A stretch of 64,000 nucleotides of DNA from [Mycoplasma] gypis. Its GTDB lineage: Bacteria > Bacillota_I > Bacilli_A > Mycoplasmatales > Metamycoplasmataceae. Positions 8,895-22,564 of the stretch are shown in pieces. Below the pieces are notes generated by a model. That model saw only the letters and a program-made list of their open reading frames with translations. It was not told where the DNA came from and did not search any database. The stretch lies in the NCBI RefSeq assembly GCF_016924775.1, contig NZ_JAFFTD010000004.1, positions 1 to 64,000 of the forward strand, given 5' to 3'. Position 1 is the stretch's first letter; the number at the start of each line of letters is the position of its first letter. The position numbers and the translations under genes are program-made.

Positions 8895-11470
8895 TTAATT
8901 TCAAGTGTTCTTTAGAACTTCAAATTGTCTTTCTCTTATAGCCATATAACTTACAACATATCTTGGTGTTTGGAATTTACTTTCAATAGGAATTCCAGCT
9001 TCAACAGTTTTGTTGTAAAACTCATCATATAGTTTAGCAAGTTTTGCTGAAGATTTTCTTTGTGCATGGCTGTTTCATCCTTTAGACAATTTTTTAAATT
9101 CGTTAAACTGTTCTTCTACTTTAACCTTTAATTGTTCTAATTCTTCATGTCCTGCAAGGCTAGGATATTTTGTAATACGTTTTTCCATTCAAATTGCATA
9201 AATTATTGAAGCATTTCTTGTAATTGATTGTTCAACTTTAATGGTTTTACCTCTGTCTTGTGCTTGTGCGTTGTCTGCATTGACAATTGATTCTTTAATT
9301 CTGTCAATTTGAGTTGTTATATTTTCAATTTTCTTAATCATTGAATCTTGATTATTTTTGCTTGAGTAAAGTACTGAATTAGGATCATTAATTAGAATTT
9401 GAGCTTGATTGATAAAGTTTTGAATTTTATAGTTTTGTTCATTAATATCGTTTCACTCTGGTTTAGCTCAAATTTTATCTTGAGCTAAAGCTGTGTATAA
9501 GTTTAAATCAAGGAATAAACTTTTAGCATTTTTAATTTTTTCAACAAGAAGATTTGAAATAATATTTCTTGCTTCAGCTAATTTTTTGGTTATTTCTGCA
9601 TTTTTTGTTTTAGCTTCTTCGTAAGTCATTTCACCCGATTGTACTTTGTTTTGAATTTCTTCTTTTATTGCTTTGGCTTCAGCAATTAAATTCATTGACT
9701 TTTCAATTTCAGCTTTATCTTCACCAGAAACTTTAAGTTTTTGAATTTCTTCTTCTGGCATTTCTACATTCATTGTTGAATTAGGTTTTGAGTAGCCATC
9801 AAGAATTTCTTTTTTAGTTTTTTCAATGTTATATTGTTTTACTTGTTGTTCAAGCGAATTGTATCTTTCGATGAATTGTTGTTCTTGTGGTTTAATTGTT
9901 TTTCAATCATTTAATTTTTTAGTTTCTTTGCTTAAAGTTTCAAGTTGTGATTTTAGGTTATTTCATTCAGCAGAAGTATCGTTACCTTGTTTTTTAATTA
10001 AATTTTCTACTTTTTGTTGAATATCTTTCATGTGTGATAAGAAGAAAACATTTAAAGTTCTGTTTAGTCTTGAGTATCCACTTCTAAATGAAAGAAGTAA
10101 AGAATTCAATTGTTTAAATGGTTTGTTTTCTAAATCTACAGCCATATCTACAAGAGACTGTTGACTTGTCTTTAATTTATTTATTGATTCATTATTTACA
10201 TCAGAAATTTGTTGAAGCATTTCTTCTGATTGTTGTTTTTGTTGTTTAATATTTTCAATAAACAATTTTTTCAATTCTGAATCTAAATCAAAAAGCGATT
10301 CTAATTGTTTTTCGTATTTTTGTTCTAATTCTTCAACGGTGTTTAAGGTGCTAGCATCTAAAACAATTGAATTTAAAATACTTTCATTGTAGTTATCTCT
10401 TTCGTATTTATTTTTTGATTCAACTTTTTTATAGTTTGATTTTAGTTCAATTAACAAGTTGTTAATTTGTTCAATTTTAGTTATTAAATCAATTTTTTTA
10501 TCTTGTTCTAATGTAACGATGATATTTTGAAGCTCTAAATATTTAGATTGTAATTTTATTACAATGTTTTCAATGTAATCTTCTGCAAGAATGTTAATTG
10601 AGTCATTATTTAATTCTTTTAAAGCTTTGACACTTTCAGGTGCATCGTTTTCTAAAGCATTTAATTTTTTATTATTATTTTTTATTTGATTTACTATCAA
10701 TGCTTTAACTTGTTCTTTTAAAACAATCATTTTTGAAGTTTCAACTAAAGCCTTATCAATTGTTGTATCAACAGCGTTAAATTTTGTGTCCGAATTCATC
10801 AATTTGATTTTGTGTTAAACTGGTTTTATTTGAATTTTCATAAGTGCTTATCAAAGTATTAGCTAATTGGTGACTTAGAAAAACACCTTGAGTGATTTCA
10901 TTTTTGTTTTGTGTTTTAATTTTAGAAATTTTAGTTTTTAAAAGTGTAACAACTTTATCTAATTGACTGATTTTTTGTTGTTTTTCTTTTTGCTCAGCTT
11001 CTTTTTCTGATGCTGCTTTTTTATCAGCTAAAGCCTTTGAATCATCTTGTTTTGCTTTTTCAACAAGAGAATTAATTCCTTGTAAATCTTTTGTTGTGTT
11101 AAGTAATTGTTTGTATGTTTCTTTTTGTTCTGCTGTTAAATTTTCTAAAGCGTTAATTTTTTGTAATGCATTTTCTTTTTGTGCAATAACAGCATTAATG
11201 GCGTTGATAGCTTGATTTGCTGCATTTAAAATGCTATCGATAGATTCTTTTGATTTAGCGTTTCGAATTTGATTAATAAAGTCATTTTTTTTGTTCTTGA
11301 CTTAATTTTGCAAAGCTTTGCGAATTTAATTGTGTAATTACTTCTTCTTTTTTATTTTCAAGTGTATTTTCTTCAGTTTTTGGTTGATTACATTGAGCTG
11401 CAAAAAATGGCACTATTGCCAATACAGAAATGAACGATAAAACTGATTTACGTATTTTATTTTTAGTCAT
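8895..11470 (-). pseudogene. GA-module surface lipoprotein, two frameshifts
   Basis: The signal peptide and lipobox are clear: MTKNKIRKSVLSF, then FFAAQC with Cys27. Two GA-like modules follow ('KLSQEQKNDFINQIRNAKS' if corrected, and 'LTAEQKETYKQLLNTTKDLQ'), the three-helix fold of protein G-related albumin-binding domains. The remaining 700 or so residues are coiled-coil-rich and end near 'IRERQFEVLKNTWN'. The reading frame breaks twice. At 11285-11292 a run of eight A (minus strand) shifts the frame after SQEQK, and translation stops three codons later. Near 10790 an extra G in TTCGGACAC breaks it again. Removing one base at each place restores about 857 continuous codons. The first break could be phase variation, the second argues for decay or base-call error. 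A TGGTACAAT extended -10 lies at 11507-11515. Confidence 0.8.
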
Positions 11471-11676
11471 TTTACTATATCCTTCCCTTAAAAAAACTTA
11501 TCTACAATTGTACCACAATGCAAAAAAATAACTAATATTTACCTATTTTTTCTACTATTTTGTGCAAAAAAAATCAAAATAACCAATTTTTTAGACAAAA
11601 AATACAATCTTGATATTTTTTGGGTCATTTTTTAGCTGTTTTCACACGTTTACTCGCCACTGAAAATTGCGTTTTA

Positions 11677-11685
11677 TGTTATAAT
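11677..11685 (+). promoter_or_regulatory. Promoter of the PDxFFG-opp operon
   Basis: Extended -10 TGTTATAAT, about 39 bases before the ATG, with an AAGGAGA ribosome-binding site close to the start. No good -35 is visible. It is the only strong promoter candidate I see before 26287, so the seven genes to 26280 are likely one operon. The rest of the 11471-11724 spacer is A/T-rich without other clear features. Confidence 0.65.
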
Positions 11686-11724
11686 TTTTATTATTTTATG
11701 AAACTTTAAAAATAAGGAGAAAAA

Positions 11725-14700
11725 ATGGCATTAAAACTAAGAACAAAAGTTCTAATTACACTAGGAATTCTTGCTGCTGTAACCGGTGCAACAATCGGTT
11801 CGATGTTTGGTTACGCTGCTAACTCAGATGAAGTGAAAGGAAAAGTAGCTCCTACTGATTCGAAAGCTTTTTCAAATCGTTACCAAGACATTTACGATGA
11901 AGAAGGTAATTTAAAACCTGTTATTGCAATTACTGATCCTTTAAAATCAAGTGAAGTAGCTTCATATGACGAAAAAGACGGACAAGTATATTTCTGATGA
12001 AATAGTGACAAAAACCGCAAAATGGATTTTGATACATTTTTTAAAGAATATTATGCAAAGTATAAAGAATCTTTTATCTTCAAAGTAACTTACGGTTCAT
12101 TTAACTTTTTTGATGAGTATGTTTTAGCTGTTAAACCAAAACAATTTGTGGAATTTACTAAGTGATTTATTACTAATGTCTCATGAGGTCCAGATTTATT
12201 AACTCTGGATAGTTTTAGACTTGTACCAGGTGTAGAACAAAATGGTAACTCGATTACTCTTGGATCTCACTCAACATTACACAAAGAAGAAAGTGAAATT
12301 AAATTCTTCCCTGATGCGTTCTTTGGTTCAATGCCTATTTATTCAACATTAGGGGGACCTGGAAACTCTTCTGATTCATTAACATATTCATTATTTAGAG
12401 ATTTTGAAGACAAAAAAACAGTAGATTTATTCTTAAAAAATATTCCTACTGCTTCAGCAATTATGAATAGCAACATTTTAGGTAAAAATAATCAACCCCT
12501 AGAATCTTATTCAACAATTGCTTTACCTTCAAAACTTATTGGAAAAGACATTCTTTTACTTGATGAACAAAAATCAACCTATGGTGCTTTAAGCTCTACA
12601 TCACAAAAAGTTATTGTTCTTCCTGCAAATACTACTGAAGAAGAATTTAATTCAAAATATTTAAATATATTCAGAACAAAAATAAAATGATTTGAAGGTA
12701 AAACTTTCAACGATTTCAAAAAAGCTAAAATTGAAGAAGTATCAATCGAAAATATTAATAATTCCGTGAAAGTTTTATGACTTGGTGGTCATACCGAAGA
12801 TAAAAAAGAATTTTCGATTTCATTTAACCAAGAAATTTATGATGAAAACAATACTATTGCTTTAGATTTATTTACCAAAATATCAAATGAATTTAAGAGC
12901 TTTTTAGATTTTTATAATTTTGACCAATATATTTCAAAAGACATTTATGTAGTAACAAAAGAAAATAAAAACAGATTCTACGGTTCACTTTTAGAAGCTT
13001 TAAATTCTGATAAAAAATTAAAAACTTCTGATGTACGCAAATTTAATGTTAAAAACATGACAGTTGAGAAAAAAGAAGCTCCAATTTTTGTTGTAGAACT
13101 TCAAAATGAGAAAGAAACCAAAAAACTTGTATTTACAAGAAGTTTATTTGGAGAAGAAGAACAGGAATTTAATAGTTTAAAAAGAGCTCTGGGTTATAAA
13201 GGTTCAATTGATCCTGTAACAATTAACATTACCCCTGTAGATGTCAATGCTCGTGATGAAAACGGAAACAAATTACCTGATCTAGATGCGAGAAGATATC
13301 AAATTTACAACGAAGCTTACCCAGGGTTATTAAAACAAATTACCGACAAGTATCCACACCTTCTTAAAGAAAAAATTGGGCCACACATTGAAAAGACAAT
13401 CAATGATGAAGGATTTTACGAATATAAACTAGTTGAAGGAAAATATAAAACTTTAACTGATACTGATAGAATTGGACTACCACTTTTACTAGGAGCATTG
13501 GTAGACGGGTTTAAAGGAATTTCTACTGATTTCTTAAATTATGTAGCTGCCCACGAATATGGACACCATCTAACACTTGAGAGAACCCAAGCGATTGACG
13601 ATTCTAAAAATGCTGTTGTTGTCGGTGCTTTAAACCCACGTTCAGGAACTTCTGAAACATCATTTTACTCAGCTGTTGCGCTTCGTAACTATTTAGAAGC
13701 AAGAACAAATCTTGATTTTATTAGAGTAAATGCTTTTGGAGAACCTTCTGACACAGGTACATTCTTAAAATTTATCTTCTTGAACAAAGATGGTTCAACA
13801 CCAAAAGATGAAAACGGAAATGTTATTTACGAATCAGAAGATGACGTTTGGGGTAAAGCTAATAAAAACTCTAGTGCAAAAGATGTTTTATCAAATGGAA
13901 AACGTCGTTTCTTACAAGACTGAGAAGGAATGCAAAAAGCAGCTAAACTTCGTGGTGTAGAAGTTAGAGATTTATTTTTAGCAAACTCTTTTGATCAGCA
14001 TTCAGGAACACTTAACCCATTCATTCAAGGGAATTCAAAAGTATTTAGTGTTGAAAACGGAAACCTTTCAAACTTGGCTGAAGTTACTCCAAAAATGATT
14101 TTAGACAACGTTAGAGACGGTTTAGGGCAACGAATTAAATTCAATATTGAAGCAAATGGAAATGCTACAATTAAAGTTTTTGAGTCACATACAGATTCTG
14201 AAGGCAAACTAGTTATTGATCAAATCAACATTTTTGATAAAAACGGATTACCAGTAATTAACGCACCTTTAAATACTCCACTTTCTGACAAAGACGTTCA
14301 ATATTTAAGAGCACAAGAAAAAATAATCCAAGATAGTATTATTGAACTTGTAGATAGAAATTATTATGATTCTGGATGAAATAATCGAAGTTCATTCATT
14401 GGTGGTCAAGCAAATGCAACAGTTACTTCTCTATTGCAACCAGGATTTTCTGACGATTTTATTGAAGCTTTAAAAACCAATAAAGATCCAATTAACTCTT
14501 TACCTTCTCTAAACGAACCAGGTTCAAGAGTTTTACAAAACCCTGATGACCCTAACTCTGCAATTTCAAGAAAATCTTGAAAAAAAATCGGTTTAGCTGG
14601 TGATATTCAAGCTGAATTAAGACTTTTACAAAGACAAATTCAATACACTATTCAAGAAGCTAATGATCGTGAAGAATACAGATTCCCATACTTTTCAAAT

Positions 14701-17049
14701 CAAGGAAAAGTTTTAGCGTTTAATGACGAAAACGGAAGTAACGAATACTTCTTCCCATATGTTGAAAACTCAGCCTTCTTAAAAGAAATGTACAATGGTT
14801 CAAATCAACTATCTCAACAAATGCAAGAGGTCGCAAGAAACATTCATGCAGCAGTTCCTTATGGAAAGGTACAACAATCATTAGCGTTTGCATTATTACG
14901 TTATACAGGTATTTTTAATAATGCACAAAACAATGCTAGATATCCAATTTTAGGTTTTGTTTCAAAACCAAACCCAAATACTGGAGAAAGATTGATTTCA
15001 CGTGGAACAAATGCAACACTAACAACTGCTTCAATTTTGAACAACATTGAAGGAATAGCAATTGACACAAGATCATCTGGGTATGCAACTCAAGATTCAA
15101 AATTTTATGATGCTTTTTCACAAAGTTTAACAATGTTAGAAGTTAGAGACAGTGTTGGAACAAGATATACAGTGCCAACATTTAACAACCTAAAAAGCTT
15201 ATTTGAATTTAGTTCAATCGACTATTCACAAGCTCAATATGTTGTTAATGCTGACAAAACATGAACATGAAATTGAAACATATCTTATGTAGAAACTAAA
15301 TTTGATTTAGATAAATTCAAAAAATCATTACTTGAAAATGAAACAAATCGTGATGATATTAATACAATAACTGCTTTAAAACAAAATTTAGCTAACGAAA
15401 TTATGAAAAGATTTAGAAATTCAAATCTATTTATGGCGGCTAAAAACTTCAATCCAGCAACAGAATTACTTAAAAATGGTGCAATCCTTTCAAAAGATTA
15501 TGGAATGGATATATTATCACCACAATTTAAAGATAGTTATATTGAAAATGATGATTTAAAAACAGAAATGATTGCAAAAGACCCATCTGCCTTATTATTT
15601 AGTTTACTTGACTTACAAAATATGTTTGCTAAAAAAATAACTGAAGAAGTTGGGACACAATATGTCGCAAACTTAGACGCACAAGATATGAATATTCTCT
15701 TAGGGCAAGTCCTTTACTTTAAAGACTGGGGAAACACAAATGGTTATTTATCAGATGTTTACTATGGATTATTTAGTTCAGGTAAACCAAGTGATGATGT
15801 AATTAACTATATTCTTTCAAGAATTGAACCACAAACAGCTGATAAATTTACTGACTATATCTATAGTATTGCTGAAACATTAACACGTGATTTCGTGCAA
15901 ACAACATATGTTCCAAGCACTAAAGACTTTGGTGATTTACCAAATTACATGACAAATGTAAATGAAGCAACAACAGGATTAGATTATGTTGTTGACGCTA
16001 CTTCTGTAGACTGAATTAAGTCAACATTATTAGATTTAAATAGTTTAAATAAAGCTGTTGTGGATTCAATAAACGTTGCCTTTAAGATTGCTTATGAAAA
16101 AGAAAAAGCAGTAATTTATCAAAAATATCAAGATGAAGTCGATGTTTTACAAGAAGCAATTAAGAAAACTAAAGAACAAAGTGATAGAGAACCAAATAAC
16201 AGACAATATCAGTTAAATTACTTTAATGCCGTTTCAAACCTTCAAAATTTCCTTGCAAAAAGAAGTAAAGAATATGATGAAGCTAAAGCTAAAATCTTCC
16301 CTAATGGAAAAGAATTTAGAGTAAGACAATTCAATTCAAACCAAAATATTTCTAGTTCATATTTTGGAAAATTCATAACTAAAAATAATGGATATTTTAA
16401 AGATCGTTGACAAAAAGAAAAAATTGGAATGCAATTATACAACGATGATAGAAGCGCTGTTCAAGACGAAACAATAAGAATTAAAGACTTAAATGACAAC
16501 AAAATTACTTCAAGACCAAAAGCGTTCTTTATGTCACAAATTAAAAACTTTGGAGTTGGACAAAGAACAGTTTCAGGAATTTTTAGAAATAAAACATTTG
16601 ATGCCGTTGCTTTATACGGATATATTCCTACTGAATTAGCTACAAAAGCAAAATTCTTACAATTTACTGATGTAAAAACAGGTGAAAAAGAATTTGTTTC
16701 AATCAATATTGCAAAAACAAACAATATTTTCTACCTTGAAAGACAAGGAGATGCTTCTTCAAAAGTAACACTAGAAGATTTAGGTTACACATCATGATTA
16801 AGTGATTATGCTTTAATGGCTAAATATAGAAATACTTTATTGAAACCAAAACATTCATATTATGTTGAATTTGCCGACAATACCAAAAAAGCAATTCAAG
16901 ATGTTTCAATGCAAGGTTTTGATTTCCTTGCTGAAAATGGAAAATCAAGAGACCAATCACCAATTGCATTGGTTGCAGAAAAGAAAGATAATAAATTAAC
17001 AGGAAAAACAATTCTTGCTATTGATTATCAATTTAACATCACAGGATAG
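11725..17049 (+). CDS. Giant PDxFFG surface protein with HExxH metalloprotease motif
   Basis: 1774 residues in one frame when UGA is Trp. An uncleaved-looking anchor (about 9-32: VLITLGILAAVTGATIGSMF) is followed by a huge outward region without further clear helices. The family signature FPDAFFG is at 196-201. At 610-615 lies HEYGHH inside a helix-like 'FLNYVAAHEYGHHLTLE', the HExxH pattern of zinc metallopeptidases. Glu658 in 'RNYLEARTNLDF' is placed like a gluzincin third ligand, which is inference. The C-terminal third contains Gln/Lys-rich coiled-coil stretches (about 1450-1520). PDxFFG proteins are known in mycoplasmas without assigned function. Leading the operon with oppA-F, it may shed peptides from host proteins for uptake. 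Confidence 0.85.
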
Positions 17050-17056
17050 GAGAAAA

Positions 17057-20000
17057 ATGAACAAAAAAAGATTTTGAAACCTACTTTTGCTTAGTCCAAT
17101 CGTTTCATTGGTAGCAGCAGTGCCTTTTATTGCCGCTGCTTGTGGCCACGATGGTGACAAAGGTGAAATTAGTCGTTCTTATGATTTAGGTTTAACTAGC
17201 GAACCTATTAACAACCTAAACTATGTAAGATATAAATCATTAGATAAAATTCTTCCTTCATTAGTTGATGCATTTGTTAAAGAAGGTCCTTCAAAAGAAT
17301 TAAAAGCCAGCGCTGTCCATACTAACAAATTCAGTATGTCAGTTATGAAACAAACAAATACTGAAGAACCAAGTTCTAATTTTGATGACACTTACAAATT
17401 AATTAAAGAAAAATTAAGAGCTGAAGAAGGATACGGTGAAGTAAGTAGTGGATTCTGACCACTAGATGAATATCAAACACTTGGTGCTTTAGGAAGACCA
17501 TCAATTGGTTCTGACGTTACTAAATCAGCATCAATTTATGCATTTAGAAATCCAAAAAATACTAATAACTATATGGCGATAACAGGGTTTGTTAATGAAA
17601 AAACAAATCAATGAAGCAATGGTGATTACATCAGTGCGCAAGATCTTAGAGATTATTTAGAATATGTACTTGATTTAAATACAGGTTCACAAAAACTAAA
17701 TAATGTTGAAAAATTTGGAATTCGTGGGATTCAAGAATTTTTAGATGCCCAAAGAGATTACGCGAAAAAATTCAATAAAAACTACAAAAATCCTTGAGGA
17801 CGTAGAAGTTATGTCGACTCAGAATGAGTAACAGAAAACGGGAAACCACGTAAATTACAAAATTATGATGAATATTCTTGAGACTCACAAGTTTATGATG
17901 CAAATAATAAACCTTTAGATACTAAAGAAGTTGAAGCTATTAAAAACGCAGCATTAAAATTTGGATTCTACACAGGACAAGTATTTTTAGATTTTACAAA
18001 CGCAGAAGTTTCAGAATTTAAAAAATTACCAGAAAACTTTGGGATTAATTGATTAGGTAATGAAGAAGGTGTTGTAGAATCAGTAAGCACTGGTATTGTT
18101 ACTGAACAATGACAAAAATTTTCAAAAGAAATTGAAAAAAGTACTCAAAAAGTTAATTCTTTATTATCAGGTAATGTAACTGAAGATGTTAAAGAATTTT
18201 TAAATCGTGTAAAATCATTAATTTCATCATCAAGATCATACGATAAATTAAATTATCTAAATGAGCTTTTAAATAAATTTGAAACAAAGCAAAAAAGTTC
18301 TTCAAGCAAAGATCTAAAAAACTTTATTTCAGAAGAAGAAAATAAATTTAGATCAAAAGAATTCCTTAACTTAGAACAAACTGTTTATTCAAAACAAACA
18401 AAATATAAATTAGGAAGAAATAGACAAAGAATTCCTTACCACCCAATTGAAAAAAATAATATTATTGATAAATATTACAAAGTTAATTTAGTAAAAAATC
18501 CTTTTGTAAATCCTTATCAATTCTTTAAAGATCAAGTAGAAGGTGAAATTAAAACATTAGCATATGATGAAAATAGTTTCACAATGATATTTGATGAAAA
18601 TAAAACACCAAACTTAATTTTCTTATTAAACCACGTCTTCCCTGGATTATTCCCAGTAAATAGACAATATATTGAAACAGTTGCCGGTGGAATTGATAAG
18701 TATGGATCAGATCCTAAAAAATTCTTAACAACAGGTCCTTTTGTTATTGCTGATAATGATATTGTTTTAGGTCCACAAGGACACATAACCTTAACAAAAA
18801 ATAAAGATTACTATGATGCAGAAAATACAATTTCTAACACAATTAAGATTCTATTTTCTACTGATAAAACAATTAATGCAACATTATTTGAAGATGGTTT
18901 TGTATCACAAGCATACATACCAGCCAATAAAATTAATGGATATTGATCAAATAAAGAATATAAAGAATATTTAAATAAAAATAATGGGTATGGAACAATC
19001 GCGTTTGGATTTAACTTAGATAATGAAACAAATGCACAGAGCTGATTGCAAGATCAAGATCTAAGAAATGCAATTTATTATGCAATTGACCGTGAAAAAG
19101 TTCTTAAATCAGTTGGTTGAGACTTTTCATTCCCAGTTAATACATGAACAGCTTTTGGAAGTTACAAAACATACGACGGAAAAAACATTGAATTATTCTT
19201 TGATGGTAAAAAAACAAAAGCGAAAAACGGAAAAGAATTTGATATTCAAAACTATGACTATTTTGTTCACCTTTCAAAATCATATAAATTTGAAAAAACA
19301 AATCGTCGTGATATAACATTTGATCCAGAAACTGCACAATTTTACATTGAAAGATTTAAACAAAAACATCCAGATGTAAAACAAATTAATTTAACATTTT
19401 TAAATAACTCAACTGATGAGCAAAAGAAAGCTGGTCAATACTTAAGAGAAATTTTAAGACGTTATTCAGATGGATTTATTAATGTAGAAATTAAGAGTTT
19501 ACCGGAAAACACATTTGCTTCATTTATTGAAGAGGGTAAATACGACATTATTTATCAAAACTATGATAGATTTGGTGGAAATTCGCCAAGTGACTATGTT
19601 CAAGTATTCTTTAAACCGGATGAAATTGACTCATTATCACAAAGAACAATTGCATTCAAAAACAATCCAACTGGGTCATTTACATACGCTGACTATATTT
19701 CTAATTATGTTTTAGAAGCATTGCAACAACAAAATCCACAAGCAACTAAAGAATACTTTATTGCTCCTTATCAAGATGTTATTAATAAACTAATTGAAAA
19801 GGTTGCAAAAGAAAATAATGAAGATTTACAAAAATTAATCGATTCAAATTCAAGTTCAGAAAAATCAGATTTTGTCAAAAAATACACAGACACAATTTTT
19901 AATGAAATTCCTGCACAGAATTTAGAAGGCAAAAATCCATATACAAAATTATTTGTTGAGCACCAAATTGAATATTACTTAACAAATAACGTTAATATTA

Positions 20001-20470
20001 AGGTTTCAAGAAGAAATAAACTATTCAACATATACGTAAGACAAATGTTTAGTAATGTTGAAATTGAACAAATGACTGCATCTGTTGTTGAAAGAATGTT
20101 TGCTGAAAAAGGAATTGAAACTGACAAAAAACATCTATATTGAGAAAAGTTTATTGATTTATCTTATCAAAAACCAGAAGAAGGAATATCTGAATATAGT
20201 TCAAGATTAGATGCTTTCTTCTCAGGAAACTTTACAAATGAAGACCTAAAAAATGGTTGACATAGCGAAGAACAAATTTTTGATTTTATTGCACTATTAG
20301 AAAAGGTCATTCGTGACGCTGCTCCAGTAATTTCTTTAATGGAAGTTGATACTAACTGAGAAATTACAAAAGTAGGTGGAGTAAGTTCACTATTTAGATT
20401 TAACCTACAATACGCATACGACATGACAAGACCACCAAAATCAGATTTACCAAGAAAAAGGGAGGGTTAG
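17057..20470 (+). CDS. oppA: Oligopeptide-binding lipoprotein OppA
   Basis: 1137 residues, in the size range of mycoplasma OppA, which is about twice that of other bacteria. A signal peptide ends in the lipobox PFIAAAC (Cys26). The mature part has the SBP_bac_5 flavour: 'YDLGLTSEPINNLNYVRY' at the start, 'FGFNLDNETNAQ' and 'LRNAIYYAIDREKVLKS' in the second half, the latter being a strong match to the ligand-binding lobe of peptide-binding proteins. It captures peptides outside and passes them to OppBC. A ribosome site AGGAGAAAA lies 7 bases after the PDxFFG stop. oppB follows after 3 bases. Confidence 0.92.
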
Positions 20471-20473
20471 GCT

Positions 20474-21529
20474 TTGAAAAAAGAAAAATATTCTTACAAC
20501 GGAAAAAATTATGTTGTAAACAAAAACATTGTTCAGTTTTCAAATAAAAGAACTACAAAGTTAACTTTTTGACAAAAGTTATTAGCCGTAGATTCACCAG
20601 CGTTAAAGATTCTTTGAAAAATTCTAAAAATAATGATTGAATTTTTAGTAATCTCATGAATCGTTATTACAATAACCTTCTTCCTAATTAATTTAGTGCC
20701 AGGTTCAAATCAATTAACAGCAGGGTTAGATGAAGCACAAAGAAAAGCTGTTGAAGCTAAATATGGTCTAGACTTACCATTAATTAAACGTTATTTAAAT
20801 TATCTTGCCAACTTACTAAGGGGTGATTTTGGAATTTCATTATCGTTATTCCCGTCACAGGAAATTAACTCGTTTATTTGAATTCGTTTCTATAAATCAT
20901 TCTTAGTTGGAATTTTCTCAGTTTTATTAACAATTGGAATCGGAATTCCTTTAGGAATCTGAGTTGGAAAAAACCCAGGAAAATTAATTGATAACGTTTC
21001 AACATTCTTTGTTTCAGTATTTTCTTCAGTACCTTCAATCATTTTTGCATTGATTTTGGTGTTTATCGGAAGAGAAATCGGTATCCCATATATTTTTGAT
21101 CAAAAAGATTTTGCAACTTACATTTTACCTGGTCTTGCACTTTCACTAGGAAGCATTATTGTTTATATTAAATATATAAGAACTGAACTTAATCGTGAGC
21201 TAAACTCAGTGCATGCAAAATTTGCTTATTTAAAAGGTCTTTCTAAATCGCAATTTGTTTGAAAACATGCTTTAAAACCATCACTTTTCCCAATTGCAAC
21301 ATTTTTCCCAGCCGTTATTTTCGGTTCATTCATTGGAAGTATTTTCATTGAACAAATCTTCTTTATTTCTGGTTCTGGGGCAACACTATTACAAGCAATT
21401 CAAACAAAAGACTATAACGTTATCTTATTCTTAATTGTTATGTTCTCGCTATTAACAATTCTTTCTTATGCAACACGTGATATGCTTTATGAAGCTATTG
21501 ATCCTCGTATTAGAAGAAGGGGAAAATAA
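20474..21529 (+). CDS. oppB: Oligopeptide ABC transporter permease OppB
   Basis: 351 residues starting at TTG: GGAGGG lies eight bases before it and the next in-frame Met is more than 50 residues later, inside the first helix. A basic cytoplasmic N-terminus precedes a helix (about 55-75) and the family segment 'PGSNQLTAGLDEAQRKAVEA', 'YGLDLPLIKRYLNYL', typical of OppB/DppB. The coupling loop 'AKFAYLKGLSKSQFVWKHAL' has the EAA-type Gly, and about five more helices follow. With OppC it forms the membrane channel. Its stop and the oppC start overlap as TAATG, indicating coupled translation. Confidence 0.94.
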
Positions 21530-22557
21530 TGGGTAAATTTAAACAATATTTAAATAATAAGATTGCAAAAATGCGTTCAAACCAAGAATTAGGTGAATCA
21601 AACCAAGCAACTGTTCAAGATGCACCAATTTCCTTTTTACAACCAATTAATCATAAAAAATGAAAAATGATTGGTGAAGCCTTTGATTATCAAAGTGATA
21701 TTCACATGGGTTCACAAGCAAAGATTTTTAAAGAGTTTGTTTATCGTTTTTCTAAAAACTTTGGTGGAGTAGTAGGATTCTTGATTCTATTTATACTTAT
21801 TATTCTTGCCTTAGTTATTCCATTCTTTACTCTTGATCCTAATTTTCAAGACACAAACAACCGTTTCTTAACATTTAATACAACTGATTCAAACGGTGTT
21901 TATCACTTTTTTGGAACTGATGATTTAGGTCGTGATTTATGAGCAAGATTATGACACGGACTAAGATATTCATTAGCCCTTGCCTTCATGGTTACATTAT
22001 TAGAAGTTATCATCGGTGTTTCAATTGGAATCATGATGGGTCAATTTGATGTTTTTGATAAATTTATGACATTCTTTATCAAGATTATTTCAGTAGTTCC
22101 AACAATTTTAATTCTTATTTTAATGACCGTTGTTGTAAGTCCAAGTTTTTGAGTAATTGTGTTCTCACTTTCTCTGACTGGATGAACAGGGATGGCTAAC
22201 CAAATTCGTGCTCAAGTAAAAAGAGCGAAATATTTTGAATGAGTATCAGCTTCAAAAGTACTGGGTACACCAACATGAAAAATTCTTAAAAACTATGTTC
22301 CAGTTATTTTACCAATTTTAATTACTCAATTAGTATTCACAATTCCAGGAGTTATTCTTGCTGAAACATCACTTGCATTCATTGGGCTTTCAATTGATGA
22401 CATTTCAACTCTTGGAAACTTAATTTCAGAAGGGCAAAAAAACTTCCCAAGTTACTTAAGATATGTTTTTGTTCCTTCATCAATCTTGATTTTAATTACA
22501 ACCAGTGTTCAATTGATTGGTTCAAGTGTTCAAGAAGCTTTAAGAAGACAAAGATAG
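21529..22557 (+). CDS. oppC: Oligopeptide ABC transporter permease OppC
   Basis: 342 residues. A long cytoplasmic N-terminus (about 1-75) is followed by a helix and then 'FFGTDDLGRDLWARLWHGLR', the highly conserved OppC/DppC segment. Five further helices follow. The coupling loop 'SASKVLGTPTWKILKNYVP' keeps the EAA Gly and ends in VILP. It pairs with OppB as the second channel subunit. Several UGA Trp codons are scattered through the gene. It overlaps oppB by one base and is followed seven bases later by oppD. Confidence 0.95.
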
Positions 22558-22564
22558 GAGATTT

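Noticed and set aside
16461-16724. Open frames on the minus strand within the PDxFFG gene
   Set aside because: No ribosome-binding sites, no family match, and the plus-strand frame is continuous with good codon use.
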